Source: Valencia hispanica (taxonomy: Eukaryota > Chordata > Actinopteri > Cyprinodontiformes > Valenciidae). Taken from it: a stretch of 64,000 bases of DNA. A program made the position numbers and the translations under genes. The stretch is from contig OY747707.1 in assembly GCA_963556495.2 (NCBI GenBank), positions 3,195,001 through 3,259,000 on the forward strand, written 5' to 3'. The notes below the pieces were generated by a model. It saw nothing but the letters and a program-made list of their open reading frames with translations. It ran no database searches and was not told the origin of the DNA. Below, piece after piece: positions 43,129-53,165 of this stretch; the first letter of the stretch is position 1; the number at the start of each line of letters is the position of its first letter.

Positions 43129-43502
43129 TGTTAGGTTAAAAAGTGGTTCACCTACAATGAATCACACAAGGGTCGGAGAGAATATGGAATCAATAAGCTC
43201 TGCAGAGGTAGATGTGGATAATCAGTTCTGCAGAGGGAGACCAGGAAAATACTATAAGGAATGAGCCAACCGTGTCTGTCTGTTCTCAGCCTCCCAGTGT
43301 CATAGTCTCTGGTCTCTGGTCTCTGGTCTCAAAGAGCACCCCCTCTGCAGTCTCTCTTTATTTAGTCACACTTCATTAACATATTAAAAGAACAGGATGT
43401 CATGCAAATGAGCATGTGACTGAAACCAAAATGACATTTAAAAAGTACATTAGAAAGACACCCTAAGAAAATAATAATACAACATTATTATTTTACCTAA
43501 CA
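43129..43502 (-). repeat. ERV1 3' LTR
   Basis: Begins TGTTAGGT and ends ACCTAACA, an 8-bp inverted terminal repeat. On the coding strand it has an octamer ATTTGCAT, a run of three GAGACCA repeats, and CTAAATAAAG that could act as TATA or polyadenylation signal. Confidence 0.92.
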
Positions 43503-43512
43503 TTTCCCCCCT
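43503..43512 (-). other. ERV1 polypurine tract
   Basis: AGGGGGGAAA on the coding strand lies directly against the 3' LTR, the place and composition required for plus-strand priming. Confidence 0.85.
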
Positions 43513-43648
43513 GAAATGTGGTTTTTAAATGTGATCACGAACAACAAAAAGTTGTAAAAAAGGTAACAACTCCAATAATGTAAAAATATAAGAATCATAA
43601 AAACCAGACAACAAAAGGTTGCAAAATAAGTAGCATCCCAAATTAAAA

Positions 43649-43688
43649 AAAAAAAAAAAAAAAAAAATAATAATAATAATAATAATAA
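43649..43688. repeat. A-run and TAA microsatellite
   Basis: About 26 A residues followed by TAA repeats inside ERV1. Confidence 0.85.
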
Positions 43689-43832
43689 GACATACAACAA
43701 AGAAATTGCAAAAGTAAGTAGCAATTTCAAAAAGATATTAATGCGAGCTTCACCTAGACATCATCCAATTAATCGCTACCTGAACAGTAGTTTAGATTAA
43801 TGGAATCATAAAAAGGTTTTTACACATGTTAA

Positions 43833-44110
43833 TTACACCCCATCTTCTTCTTCATTTCTGTCTTCATCTTCAAGCCTCTGATTAAGAAGAGAGTATTGGA
43901 CCATTGTGTTAGTTATCATCTTATTCATCATTTGTTTTATACATGGGAGAACACAACTAACATGTTGTGTTCAATGTTTCAAGGTTGTATGTTGTAAAGT
44001 GTTGCTGTATTATTGATACCCTCCCCCCTGTGGAGACATGGCAAGGCCCATGGCTCACAAGCGCAGCAGCTTTAAACAGTGATTTGGGTAGGATGGGTTT
44101 ATTACGAACT
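43833..44110 (-). pseudogene. ERV1 integrase N-terminus and env tail remnants
   Basis: Just after gag, in another frame, the minus strand reads LPKSLFKAAALVSHGPCHVS followed by TGGRVSIIQQ (about 43985-44100). The H-x3-H spacing (SHGPCHVSTGG) is the integrase zinc-binding region. A stop follows, and in a third frame CVLPCIKQMMNKMITNTMVQ leads to an acidic end and stop at 43833-43835. This resembles the cytoplasmic end of a gammaretrovirus-type Env: a cysteine-rich membrane edge, then a short tail. Two deletions have therefore fused gag to pol and pol to env. Confidence 0.65.
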
Positions 44111-45102
44111 TCATAAAGTCCATTTTCGTTTAGAATGGCACCTTTTGTTTTCCATTAATTGTAACACAACTCCGGCAGCATCTCTTCCTGTGTAATTTCC
44201 TCCTACATGGTGCCAATCTTTTCCCAACGATGCAGCCATAGCCTGTCCTAATTCATGACCGTTTAACCGGTAGGATTTGACCACATCAACCATATCCTCT
44301 GTCCATTTTTCTGGATCCTCCTTATGGCTGGGGATTTGTTCTACAACCTCTTTAACGTCTTTAAGTGACCAAGGTCTAAAAACATATCTCGGAGTGCCAT
44401 CGGCAGATGGTACTTGAATCATAGGGTTAACATCTATTGAGTCCTCTGGTTCACTCTCATAAGACTTATCCTCAGATTTTTTTGGAGCTGACTTCTTTGT
44501 AATTCTAAGTCTTTGTTTTATTGTGGTACCATCTGTTTTTTCTTCAATTGCAAATTGATCTCTTGGAACAGGAGGATAAAGACCTTCCCCTAAAGCCCCC
44601 GGCTGGTCTGATGGGGGTGTTGGTGCATAAGGTACTCCTCCAACAGCCCCAGGGGGGTCTGTCTGGGCTGTAGGTAGAGGTGCATAAGGTACTCCTCCAA
44701 CAGCCCCAGGGGGGTCTGTCTGGGCTGTAGGTAGAGGTGCATAAGGAGGAAGGCACAGTGTGAGTTCGTCACCGAGCTTTTTCATAAGAAAAGCCTCATC
44801 TTTAGAGCCTTTGTTGTTGTTTTTTTCCTGTTTTTTATGTTTTGCTTCCTTTTCTCTGTTTCATCAGCCCAGACACGTGCTATTTTTAACTGTGTCTGTT
44901 TAAGTTTTTTCTTTTTACCTATAGCGATAAGTGTTTTTGCTTCGAGAACACACACCAGTTCTTTCCATTGATTTCCTTTAAGTTTCCCGTCTACTTTATA
45001 CTTTTTGCGCCATTTTGTCAGAAACTGAAGATTTTCGGGATCCTTTTTATGCATATACTTTGAATCTCCCTCTAATTTGTCAGTGGAAACATCGTTTCCC
45101 AT
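44111..45102 (-). pseudogene. ERV1 gag (matrix, proline-rich spacer, capsid start)
   Basis: It starts MGNDVSTDKLEG at 45102 (Gly2 fits N-myristoylation) with a basic matrix domain to 44782. A frameshift near 44785 leads into a proline-rich spacer with two full and one partial 19-residue repeats (YAPLPTAQTDPPGAVGGVP), then a charged stretch and a capsid N-terminus (YVFRPWSLKDVKEVVEQIP, DVVKSYRLNGHELGQAM). It ends in a stop at 44111 after running through a deletion joint near 44150. PTAQ resembles the P-T/S-A-P late motif. Gag builds the particle at the plasma membrane. The shift makes this copy defective. Confidence 0.8.
44622..44748 (-). repeat. 57-bp tandem repeats in ERV1 gag
   Basis: GGTGCATAAGGTACTCC units start at 44622, 44679 and (partial) 44736, a period of 57 bp or 19 codons. 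They duplicate the proline-rich PTAQ segment in frame. Confidence 0.85.
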
Positions 45103-45633
45103 CTTTGCGTTGTTTTTATATAACCCTTATTGGGTTCTATTGATTGGTCTGGTAAAATCTAGTGTTAGAATACCAAATAGTTCTAGGAGGATAACGGCAA
45201 TTATTAATATTAAGATTAAGGTGAATGAAAAAGCAAGAACTATTAAATTAGTCTGTCGAGTTAAAGTTAGTCATTTATTCTTTAATTAATCAAAATAATT
45301 TTTTTGTCATTTATTTGAGATTTTTAATTGTAATCAAATTCTGGTAAAAATGGATCGTATAGTTTTTACTCCAAGTGTCTCTTTTGTGCAACTAGATTGA
45401 GCCGTTTTATGGCTTTCTTAATCTAAGGATGTGTTGTGTAACCTATAATTCCGCACAGAACGTCTCTTGTAGTGCATGTCAAACCGTACGTTAACACCGT
45501 TAGGTTTCAGGTTGGACTGGCATACATAAAGATTTTGTCCTGTGCCTATCTTACTCTACCCACCTGGGGTGCGGTATATCGTTTTGATTCTGCTGTTTGT
45601 GTTTTTACTCCCATACACTGGCGTGCTTTATTT

Positions 45634-45772
45634 CCCAGCGAGGTGGGTTGGCTCGCAAACCTAACCCGTTACAACCGTTTCCCAGCAAGGTGGACCGGTT
45701 CGCAAACCTGGTCCATTACACCCTTTTTTGGAGGTGGACAGGTTCGCAAACCTGTCCCGTTACACCCTTTTG
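45634..45772 (-). repeat. Three tandem hairpin units in the ERV1 leader
   Basis: Three units of about 43-47 bp each contain a near-palindrome around CGCA (TGCG on the RNA-sense strand): 45645-45667, 45692-45714 and 45736-45757. The third is a perfect 9-bp stem (GGACAGGTT/AACCTGTCC); the second has one bulged base; the first is weaker. They lie between the primer-binding site and the gag start, where retroviral packaging and dimerisation signals are found. Confidence 0.75.
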
Positions 45773-46097
45773 CTGTAGTAATTAACGCATTAATCACTTA
45801 TGAATCAACACCTGATATTTTATCAGAGAGGCTAAAGCGTCCTTTAGGCCCAAACAGCAGAATATACCCTGACTATCTTAGAATTGTTTTATTTTTATTT
45901 TTTTAAATGTGAAGGTGCACAAAAAAGACGTACTCACAATCTCTCCCCTAAGCGAGTGATTCAAACCGAATCGATCGCACGGGAGCACGCGCAGGGGGTC
46001 CTCGTGGAAGTTATGCAGCCGGCCAGTGCAGCAATTCAGCGATCTGGACGTCAAGAACAGCCCTTCGACGGAAACCACCAGCGGGAGTGCTCCGTAC

Positions 46098-46114
46098 GTC
46101 GAGTCACGGCACCA
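46098..46114 (-). other. ERV1 primer-binding site, tRNA-His type
   Basis: Three bases inside the 5' LTR the coding strand reads TGGTGCCGTGACTCGAC. The first 15 bases match the complement of the tRNA-His 3' end (TGGTGCCGTGACTCG), the primer used by HERV-H-like class I elements. Confidence 0.8.
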
Positions 46115-46117
46115 AGA

Positions 46118-46491
46118 TGTTAGGTTAAAAAGTGGTTGACCTACAATGAATCACACAACAGTCGGAGAGAATATGGAGTCAATAAGCTCTCCAGAGGTAG
46201 ATGTGGATAATCAGTTCTGCAGAGGGAGACCAGGAAAATACTATAAGGAATGAGCCAACCGTGTCTGTCTGTTCTCAGCCTCCCAGTGTCATAGTCTCTG
46301 GTCTCTGGTCTCTGGTCTCAAAGAGCACCCCCTCTGCAGTCTCTCTTTATTTAGTCATACTTCATTAACATATTAAAAGAACAGGATGTCATGCAAATGA
46401 GCATGTGACTGAAACCAAAATGACATTTAAAAAGTACATTAGAAAGACACCCTAAGAAAATAATAATACAACATTATTATTTTACCTAACA
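46118..46491 (-). repeat. ERV1 5' LTR
   Basis: 374 bp with the same TGTTAGGT...ACCTAACA ends as the 3' LTR and six mismatches to it. It is followed on the right by the CTCAG target duplication. Confidence 0.92.
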
Positions 46492-46496
46492 CTCAG

Positions 46497-46803
46497 CACA
46501 TAGTTTGAACCTCCAGGGTCACATAGAAAGCTGACCTTGTTATTGCGTCTATCAACTGAAGAACATTTCTAGGATTAAAGGACTAATGTTGCAACAGGAC
46601 CTTGAATAACTCATCTATGAGTTCATCTTCAGTCAGATTGATTACTGCAACAGTGTCTTCACATGTCTGCCAGTCCATCTCAATGCCCTGTGACAGACTG
46701 GCGACCTGTGCAGGGTGTCCCCTGCCTTTCGCCCGATGACCGCTGGAGACGGGCATCAGCCCCTCTGTAAAGATAAGCGTCATAGATGATGAATGGATGG
46801 ATA
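46497..46803 (+). pseudogene. L2 RT remainder and GATGGATG-type tail right of ERV1
   Basis: L2 wording resumes (GTCACATAGAAAGCTGACC, SQIDYCNSVF) and passes into the CTGTGACAGACTGGCGACC repeat tail ending GATGAATGGATGGATAG, as at 13690-13998. Confidence 0.7.
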
Positions 46804-47110
46804 GAAACTGGACATGTTAGCAGGTTAATAATGCCCTCACACATAGAACATAATCGCCCTAAAGACACTGTAGAAGCATTAGTTAAAAACATTATTAACC
46901 TATTAACTGGAAAAAACGAATCTTTCACATTTTTACACAGATGTTATTATCCTGTTAATTCGATACTTGCTAAATATCAAAATATTGATCCTTTTTGTTC
47001 ATTTTGTCATCTGGAGAGTGACAACTTTTTGGGACTAAACTAGTAGTAAAACCTTTTGGTGTGAACAAATATATTGTCATAATCTATGGATCCCCTGAAA
47101 TAACATTGGC
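46804..47110 (+). pseudogene. L1/Tx1-like ORF2 C-terminal fragment
   Basis: The plus strand reads ALVKNIINLLTGKNESFTFL, HRCYYPVNSILAKYQNIDPF and CSFCHLESDN. A Y-P-V-N...C-x2-C pattern near the end is typical of L1/Tx1 ORF2. A short start of the same piece is at 14040-14100. Confidence 0.55.
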
Positions 47111-48760
47111 AACCCCCTGGCCACCCCAAGCATAAAAGTCTAGTTTTGACACTGAAGATCAGACACAGCAAAGAGGCATACAGGAAGAAGCTGGAAAACA
47201 AACTACAGAGGAACAATATCAGAGGTGTCTGGTCAGGAATGAAAATGATCACAGGCTTTAGCACAGGAAGGATTGGATAGATGGAAGTCTGGGCAGAGCC
47301 AATGAACTGAACACATTCTTCAACAGGTTCAGTTCAGGAACTAGCTCAGCATCCTCCTCTCCTGTTCCCAGCCAAACAGAAATCCCACTCTCCTATGACC
47401 CACAGCTTTCCTGTTAAACCTTGGATGTTTCATCCTTCCCCTTAGTCATGGACTCTTCTTCTGATTCCAGAATCAGAATGCTGCTACCCCCTTTGCCTCC
47501 CCCTCCCACTTGTCTGTCTCTAAATGTCAGGTGAAGAGGAAGCTGGAGAAACTGAACCGGATCAAGGCTGCAGGTCCATATGGTGTCAGCCCCAAAGTCC
47601 TGAAGGTCTGTGCAGAGCAGCTCTGTGGAATTCTGCAGCACCTCTTCAAACTTAGCCTATCCCAGGAGAAGGTCCCAGTGTTGTGGAAGACATCCTGCCT
47701 TGTTCCAGTACCAAAGAGATCTCACCCATCAGTTATCAATGACTATAGACCTGTTGCCCTGACATCCCACATCATGAAGGTCCTGGAGAGACTCCTGTTG
47801 GCAAACAAAAACATATCAGGACCCGCTGCGGTTTGCTTATCGCTGAGGAGTTGGAGTTGAAGATGCCATCATCCACCTGCTTCAACCAACCCACTGTCAT
47901 CTGGACCAAGTAGGCAGCACTGTGAGGATCATGTTCTTCTCCAGTGCACTTAACACAATCCAGCCTGATTTACTTTGTCAGAAACTTCTGAAGACACAGG
48001 TGGAGCCCTCAACAATCGCCTGGATCAACGACTACCTGACAAACAGACCACAGTATGTGAGACACCACAGGGGACCACACTCTCACCAATCCTTTTCACT
48101 CTGTACACCTAAGACTTCCAGTACAAATCAGAGACCTGTCCTCTGGAGAAATATTCAGATGGCTCTGCCATTGTCGGGTGTATCAGAGAAGAAGTGGAAG
48201 TGGTTGAGGAGTATAAATACCACAGAGTTCACCTGGACAACAGACTGGACTGGAGACTGAACAGTGAAACCGTCTACAAGAAGGGAAAGAGCAGGCTATA
48301 CTTCTTGGGGAAGCTTAGGTCCTTCAAGGTTTGCCGCAAGATGTTACAAATCTTCTACAATTCTGTTTTAGAGAGTGTAATCTCTTCAGCCGTAATCTGC
48401 TGGGGTAGCAGCATCAGAGCCAGGGATTTAAAAAGGCTCAACCACCTGATGAAGAAGGCTGGTTCTGTTCTGGGGACAACTGTGGAACATCTGGAAAATG
48501 ATGCAAATGATTCTTCATAAAATCAAAATAATTATGGAAAACCCTGAGAATCCTCTTCATGAAACTGCCATACAAAAACAGAGTGTCTTCAGTCGGAGGC
48601 TTCTTCAGTTTCACTGCAACACAGACCGCTACAGGAAATCCTTCCTACCCACAGCCATCATCATCTACAACTCATTAATGAATTAATTATATATGAGCTA
48701 CACCAAAATTAATTTCCCTCTGGGATCAAAAAAGTTTTTTTTAATTGAATTGAATTATAT
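47111..48760 (+). mobile_element. Rex1-type LINE, copy 2
   Basis: Matches 14930-16720 closely: linker end (47155-47300), RT and the CCTCTGGGATCAAAAAAGT tail at 48717. It lacks the endonuclease. Compared with copy 1, about 130 bp around the RT active site are missing. Confidence 0.8.
47510..48686 (+). pseudogene. Rex1 copy 2 reverse transcriptase
   Basis: Frames 47510-47860, 47922-48260, 48194-48520 and 48498-48686 carry RIKAAGPYGVSPKVLKVCAE, FSSALNTIQPDLL, EYKYHRVHLDNRLDW, GKLRSFKVCRKMLQIFYNSV and ICWGSSIRARDLKRLNHLMK. The active-site box at 48152-48163 reads YSDG, so the second catalytic Asp is Gly. Deletion, shifts and this change make it dead. Confidence 0.8.
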
Positions 48761-49379
48761 GATGTATTACAGTTTTTAAGGTCACTCCACATACACGTCT
48801 ACATCTTCACTGAACAAGGGTCGATTTTATTGTGAGATTTTGTTAGAGACACATGGCAGTGAGTCATTTGCCTAACCAATATACTTAAATAAACTCGAGT
48901 GTGTATCTATGATACCTGGTTTCCCTTTTGCAAAACAATTATAAATTGATTTGAACAATAAGGACATTTCTACAGGTGCCTTATTGATCTTTTTTAGTAA
49001 AATATAATATAAATCATTTTGTCTGAAACTGTTTGATGGGCATATTCTATTACAACAAAGGTCAGATAGAAAATCACAATAAAACAAATAAGAGGTCTGA
49101 CTTTAACATAACTGTAGCAGTGTGTCTTCGTCTGGTACACTTTTGGTTCAAACAGGCTTGTTTTTCGGTCAGTGAAAAGCCCAAAGGCTCCAGACTGCTT
49201 CTTTGCCAGCTGCCGGAATCCAAGGCTCATTGCCGCTGAAAAACATACACTTGAAAACATTACTCAAAGGCAGCTCTAAACAGAACAGCAGCGTTCTGGA
49301 TCAGCTGCAGCTGTCTGACTTTTTAGGCAGACCTGTGAGGACGCTGTTGCAGTAATCAATTCGACTAAAGATAAACAAA
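48761..49379. repeat. Block Y, copy 2, cut by ERV2
   Basis: Matches 16721-17240 and 17590-17690, with the same 350-bp deletion near 49280 as copy 3. It stops at AAACAAA (49379), exactly where ERV2 begins; the other copies continue with ATGGTGTAGTTTC. Confidence 0.7.
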
Positions 49380-49827
49380 TGTTGTATTAGGGAAATATTA
49401 TTTAACAAGGATGAGAAAGGATTCCTTCTTAGTTCAAGAGCTTTAATTCGGCTTGTTGATCAACAAGGAGTTCAGCACATACAGCATGGCAGTAACTGAC
49501 CTGCACCCCCATCCTAACATCTTACTATATAGAAATGAACAAAACGAAGACTCCTCCTTTATAGACAGGTGTCTGTCTTCAGTAAGATAGAATTAGTAAG
49601 ACAGCACTCAGACGCTTTGGGTCAGAGTTCAGATAATGGAGTGGTTCTGACATCCTTCAGTCAGCATGCAGACATCTCACAAGTTGATGATCCAAGACGC
49701 AGAAAATATCCTTGAGCTCTCACATGTTGGTTCAACATAACAATACATATCTCAGTTAACACAGACATAACCTTTAACTTTAAGAGACTTAACCTTTGAC
49801 ATGATTAATATATTTTCTGCTACATCA
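49380..49827 (-). repeat. ERV2 3' LTR
   Basis: About 448 bp, starting TGTTGTA and ending TACATCA (short imperfect inverted ends). The left boundary is set by comparison with block Y copies; the right by the adjoining polypurine tract. TATAAAG on the coding strand at 49557-49563 is a candidate TATA box. No second LTR is present. Confidence 0.8.
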
Positions 49828-49840
49828 TTTCCCTCCTTTT
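49828..49840 (-). other. ERV2 polypurine tract
   Basis: AAAAGGAGGGAAA on the coding strand, directly against the LTR start TGATGTA. Confidence 0.8.
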
Positions 49841-50811
49841 TATTACTTCTTCCAGTAATAATCTAACATACAACTCTCCTAACAATAACAGTGAAATGCT
49901 AGTGCTAGGGGTGAGCAGGCAGGTACAATACACAGTCAATTCAATCAGATGAAATCAGTCATTACATGTTTACAATATAATCAGCTCTTGAACTATACAA
50001 AATAATACACATCTTTTCAGATGACATTATTGGAGACCATGTTCACCAGGATGAAAAACCCCACCAGGGTCTTCTTTGCCAGCCTCCAACCATTGTTTGT
50101 ATTTACATGTTTCTCTATGAGTGGGGAAACATCCTGGCAGCTCCTATGCCCCTTTAGGTGGCCAGTCCACATGACTCGTCATCTGTCAGGATGCTCTAAG
50201 AATAAACAAGAGAAAGAAAAATTATGTAGTATCAATCAGGTACACTATGGACACATCATAACATACAGTACATATTGGAATGTGTACTCTTCCCTCATTA
50301 AGGCAGCGTCCATAGTGTCCAACTCCGAAGTCATGATCACTCTCAATCTCAGCTTCCCCGTCCCTTAAGAGGGGTTAGAACATTGATTAGTAAAACACAA
50401 ATTAGTAATCAACTTGACAAATAGAATAAAATCTGATTATAGTTATATGATTGAGTGAATTTCACTGATTGGTTTTCAAAGGAATCACAAAAGAATCACC
50501 TTTTTAATTAGCAAACTTCCTGCAGAGGTTAATGTTAATAATGAACTCTCAACAAAATTAAAATGAATGAATGAAGATGACATAACATGAGATATAGTGG
50601 TAAATAATGAAAAATGAAAGCATTAAATGAAAATAGGAAACAAAAACTCTTAGTTCCCTTCTACCTGAACCTGGGATGAGAGGTCATGGATTAGACAAAC
50701 AGAAAAAACATCAGAAAACCAAATTCACAACATGATTCAATGGTAATCATCACACATCTGTAAAACAGATTACTCGTAAAACTCCAGTTCGTCTCGCTCC
50801 ATGTCAAATTC
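49841..50811. other. ERV2 3' region between env and polypurine tract
   Basis: About 970 bp with no recognisable gene on either strand. Short frames such as 50021-50368 (plus) lack known motifs. This is longer than the usual env-to-PPT gap of simple class I elements. Confidence 0.5.
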
Positions 50812-52260
50812 CTATCCATCCCCATCTCGCATTCTGGACTCCGCGTCAGGCCACTGGACACCTTGGAGATCAGCCACGGACCCTGTGAGCATCTGATGTG
50901 TAACTGCCCTTTCAATCACTCTAGTTATCAGTCCCCGGATGCAAGGAATGATGCAGCATCCGCATAAGATCAAAACCGTTACTGCAGAAACAAGAGCTCC
51001 CACAACAGAGACTACTACATTCTTCCATCGTCCCATAAAATAATCTAACCAACCTTCTAGAGTGGTATCTACCCCTGAATGGTCAGCCATTCCCTCCTTT
51101 AAGACCCTCAAGTCTTCTAAAGCCTTAGTCACTGAACCGTCAGAGGCTGTGTTGTTAGGTATTTACGTGCAACATCTTTCTTGAAAGAGGGAACACACCC
51201 CTCCGCGCTCTGCGAGAATCATATCGAGAGCTATCCTATTCTGCCATGAGACGAGCGAGGTGGCGTGTAACTGTTCAGCTAAACCACTAAGAGCATCGTG
51301 TGAGTAATTGATAAATCTCTGCTGATTGTAAAACAGGTAGTTAATTCAGTCAACATTTTTATTAATAGTAGGCCACAGGAAAATTGATTCTAATCCTGCC
51401 AGAATCTGATTTCTTGCCTCAAATTCATCTGGAACTCCACGTGGCACACCTATAGCATCAATGTAAATGTGGCTATCAAAGCTGCCCGGGACAGGTGCCG
51501 CTCTCCTGGTCACATGATGCCGGGGAGTCCCCTGTTTCTCAAAAGGATCAACTGGAATAGAAACATCCAAAACCATCATCACATGAGCACACATCCCTGA
51601 CCATCCTATGGGAAGTTTAGATCTTAACTGTCCATCCCCACACACCCAAAACAAACAACAACATCAGGAGCTGGCTGTTCCTGCTCCATTATCCACTTAC
51701 GCAGGTTTAGTTGAGTCAAACAGGTCCAATAATCTGAAGTACTATCATCCTGAAGCTTCTTAGATTTCCAACACTCAGAAAAAAAATCCCCCTTATCATT
51801 AAGGTGAAACACTTTAGAGCATTTCCCCTGAAACTGACCCATCTCAACCTGTGGTCCCCACCTGGTAACATTAAAACACACATAAGCTGCACCTGGTGCT
51901 GGCTTTAGAAGATGGATTATTTCTGGAGCTTCAATTGGTTTAGCCAGGCCGCACGGTTTTGCCCAGCCTCTATTTAGGCCTGCTGTCACGGCAAAAATAC
52001 AGTGTGAGGAACACGCGCTACAATTCCTACCCTCAAGTGAGAAATTAACTCTGGGAAGCTCCATGGACCCCTGCTGTGATACTTTGCTGCCTGGTGTCTC
52101 ACAGACACTCACACATTCATCTAGGTGCTCTTCAAATGGAATTTGTACATAAAACTGAGGAATAGCAGTTCCCATGCAAACAACACATGACTTACTGGTC
52201 ACTGTTCTGGCAGAGTCGTTTGCGAACTGGTACCACAGATTCTTTTGTGGCCATCCTTGA
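50812..52260 (-). pseudogene. ERV2 env (surface and transmembrane subunits)
   Basis: The surface part (51624-52202, open upstream to about 52260) is rich in cysteines and has NLWYQF near its start. A frameshift near 51640 leads into FWVCGDGQLRSKLPIGWSGM and the fusion-subunit region (IDAIGVPRGVPDEF). The frame from 51654 to 50812 is then interrupted only by nonsense codons near 51346 and at 51163-51165. It includes the helical QNRIALDMILAERGGVC segment ending in a CX6CC motif (CSLFQERCC), a membrane span (VVVSVVGALVSAVTVLILCG) and a cytoplasmic tail. This is gammaretrovirus-type Env organisation. No clear furin site is seen. Three lesions make it defective. Confidence 0.82.
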
Positions 52261-52300
52261 CGGAGGACGTTAGTTGCAATGGACCGTGGCTGAGCCGTGG

Positions 52301-52336
52301 CTGAGGTGTCCGCCTGTTTTCAGGCGGACACCTCAG
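52301..52336. repeat. Perfect 16-bp foldback at the pol/env border
   Basis: CTGAGGTGTCCGCCTG (52301-52316), TTTT, then its exact inverse complement (52321-52336). It lies just upstream of env in ERV2. Confidence 0.9.
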
Positions 52337-52499
52337 AAAGCCCCCCCTAAAACAACACAGAATACAAACAGCTTTAAAATAATCATTTTTGCAACTCTAG
52401 AGCCCCAGAGTAACATAGATTTTTTTCCCTTTTCTATTTTCTTATCTCCTTCCTTCTTCAAAGTGATTGGATTGTTTGTAACCCATCGTCTTTTGTTCT

Positions 52500-53160
52500 C
52501 CACCTAAGCAGAGGTGGGTTTGTCCAGAATTGTGGTAGTCAGTTTCTTACAGTGGCTGCCATGCACCCAAGTAGCCCTTTCTGCAACCTTCACAGCCATG
52601 TAGGTTACTAGCAGAACTTGGAATGATCCTTGCCAGCGTTTAGACCTCCAGTGTTTATGCCTGAATTCTTTGATGAGAACCCAGTCTCCTGGTTGGATGG
52701 GATGTAGTGGTCCTGCTGCTGCCTGGGAAGCGCGTCCTTCACCGTCCGGTGGACCTGTGAAAGTGTCTTAGAGAGGTTTTGACAGTAAGAAATCATCACG
52801 TCGTCACACAGGCCTTTGAAGAAAAAAGGTTTAGTCGGAGGACCACCTTGGTCAACAATGCCTTGACCACAGCTCCACTGCTTGCGTGTTTTGCTGCAAA
52901 AGCCTCAGTCCATTTTTAGAACATGTCGACCATTACGAGGCAATATTTTTTACCTTCAGCAGGAGTCAGCTGTATGAAATCCATCATCAGATGCTGAAAC
53001 GGTCTGTCAGGGGGGGATGGGCTGCCGGATGAGTGGTCACCGGCCGCCCTGGATTATTTGCAGCACAAACCATGCACGAGCGACAAAACTTTTCTGCAAA
53101 AGAGGTGAATCCCTTTGTAAACCAGTGTGTAGCAACCAGGTCAATGATCCAACCCATGGC
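52500..53160 (-). pseudogene. ERV2 integrase remnants
   Basis: Broken minus-strand frames show the end of the zinc region (SCMVCAANNPGRPVTTHPAA), the start of the catalytic core (FQHLMMDFIQLTPAEGKKYC, first catalytic Asp present, then a stop after VMVDMF), a gap that has lost the second Asp and Glu, and the C-terminal domain (GDWVLIKEFRHKHWRSKRW, VKVAERATWVHGSHCKK). This C-terminal wording is that of gammaretroviral integrases. Integrase inserts viral DNA into host DNA; this one cannot. Confidence 0.8.
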
Positions 53161-53165
53161 TCAGT

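Larger units (their letters stand above)
43129..46491 (-). mobile_element. ERV1: compact internally deleted class I provirus
   Basis: Two 374-bp LTRs flank 2.6 kb of internal sequence, with CTCAG duplicated outside (43124-43128 and 46492-46496). The coding strand is minus. The order is 5' LTR, primer-binding site, long leader with tandem hairpins, gag, a sliver of integrase, an env tail, polypurine tract, 3' LTR. The LTRs differ at six positions by eye, about 1.6 percent, so it is fairly young. Protease, RT, RNase H, most integrase and nearly all env are gone, so it could only have moved with help from a relative. It sits inside an L2 RT. Confidence 0.92.

Noticed and set aside
43497..43730. 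Leucine/phenylalanine-rich 77-codon minus frame that looks like a membrane protein
   Set aside because: It is produced by the A-run and TAA microsatellite next to the ERV1 polypurine tract.
44782..45102. Considered as a separate small basic host protein
   Set aside because: Position after a leader and primer site, MGxxxS start and the following proline-rich and capsid-like frame show it is retroviral matrix.
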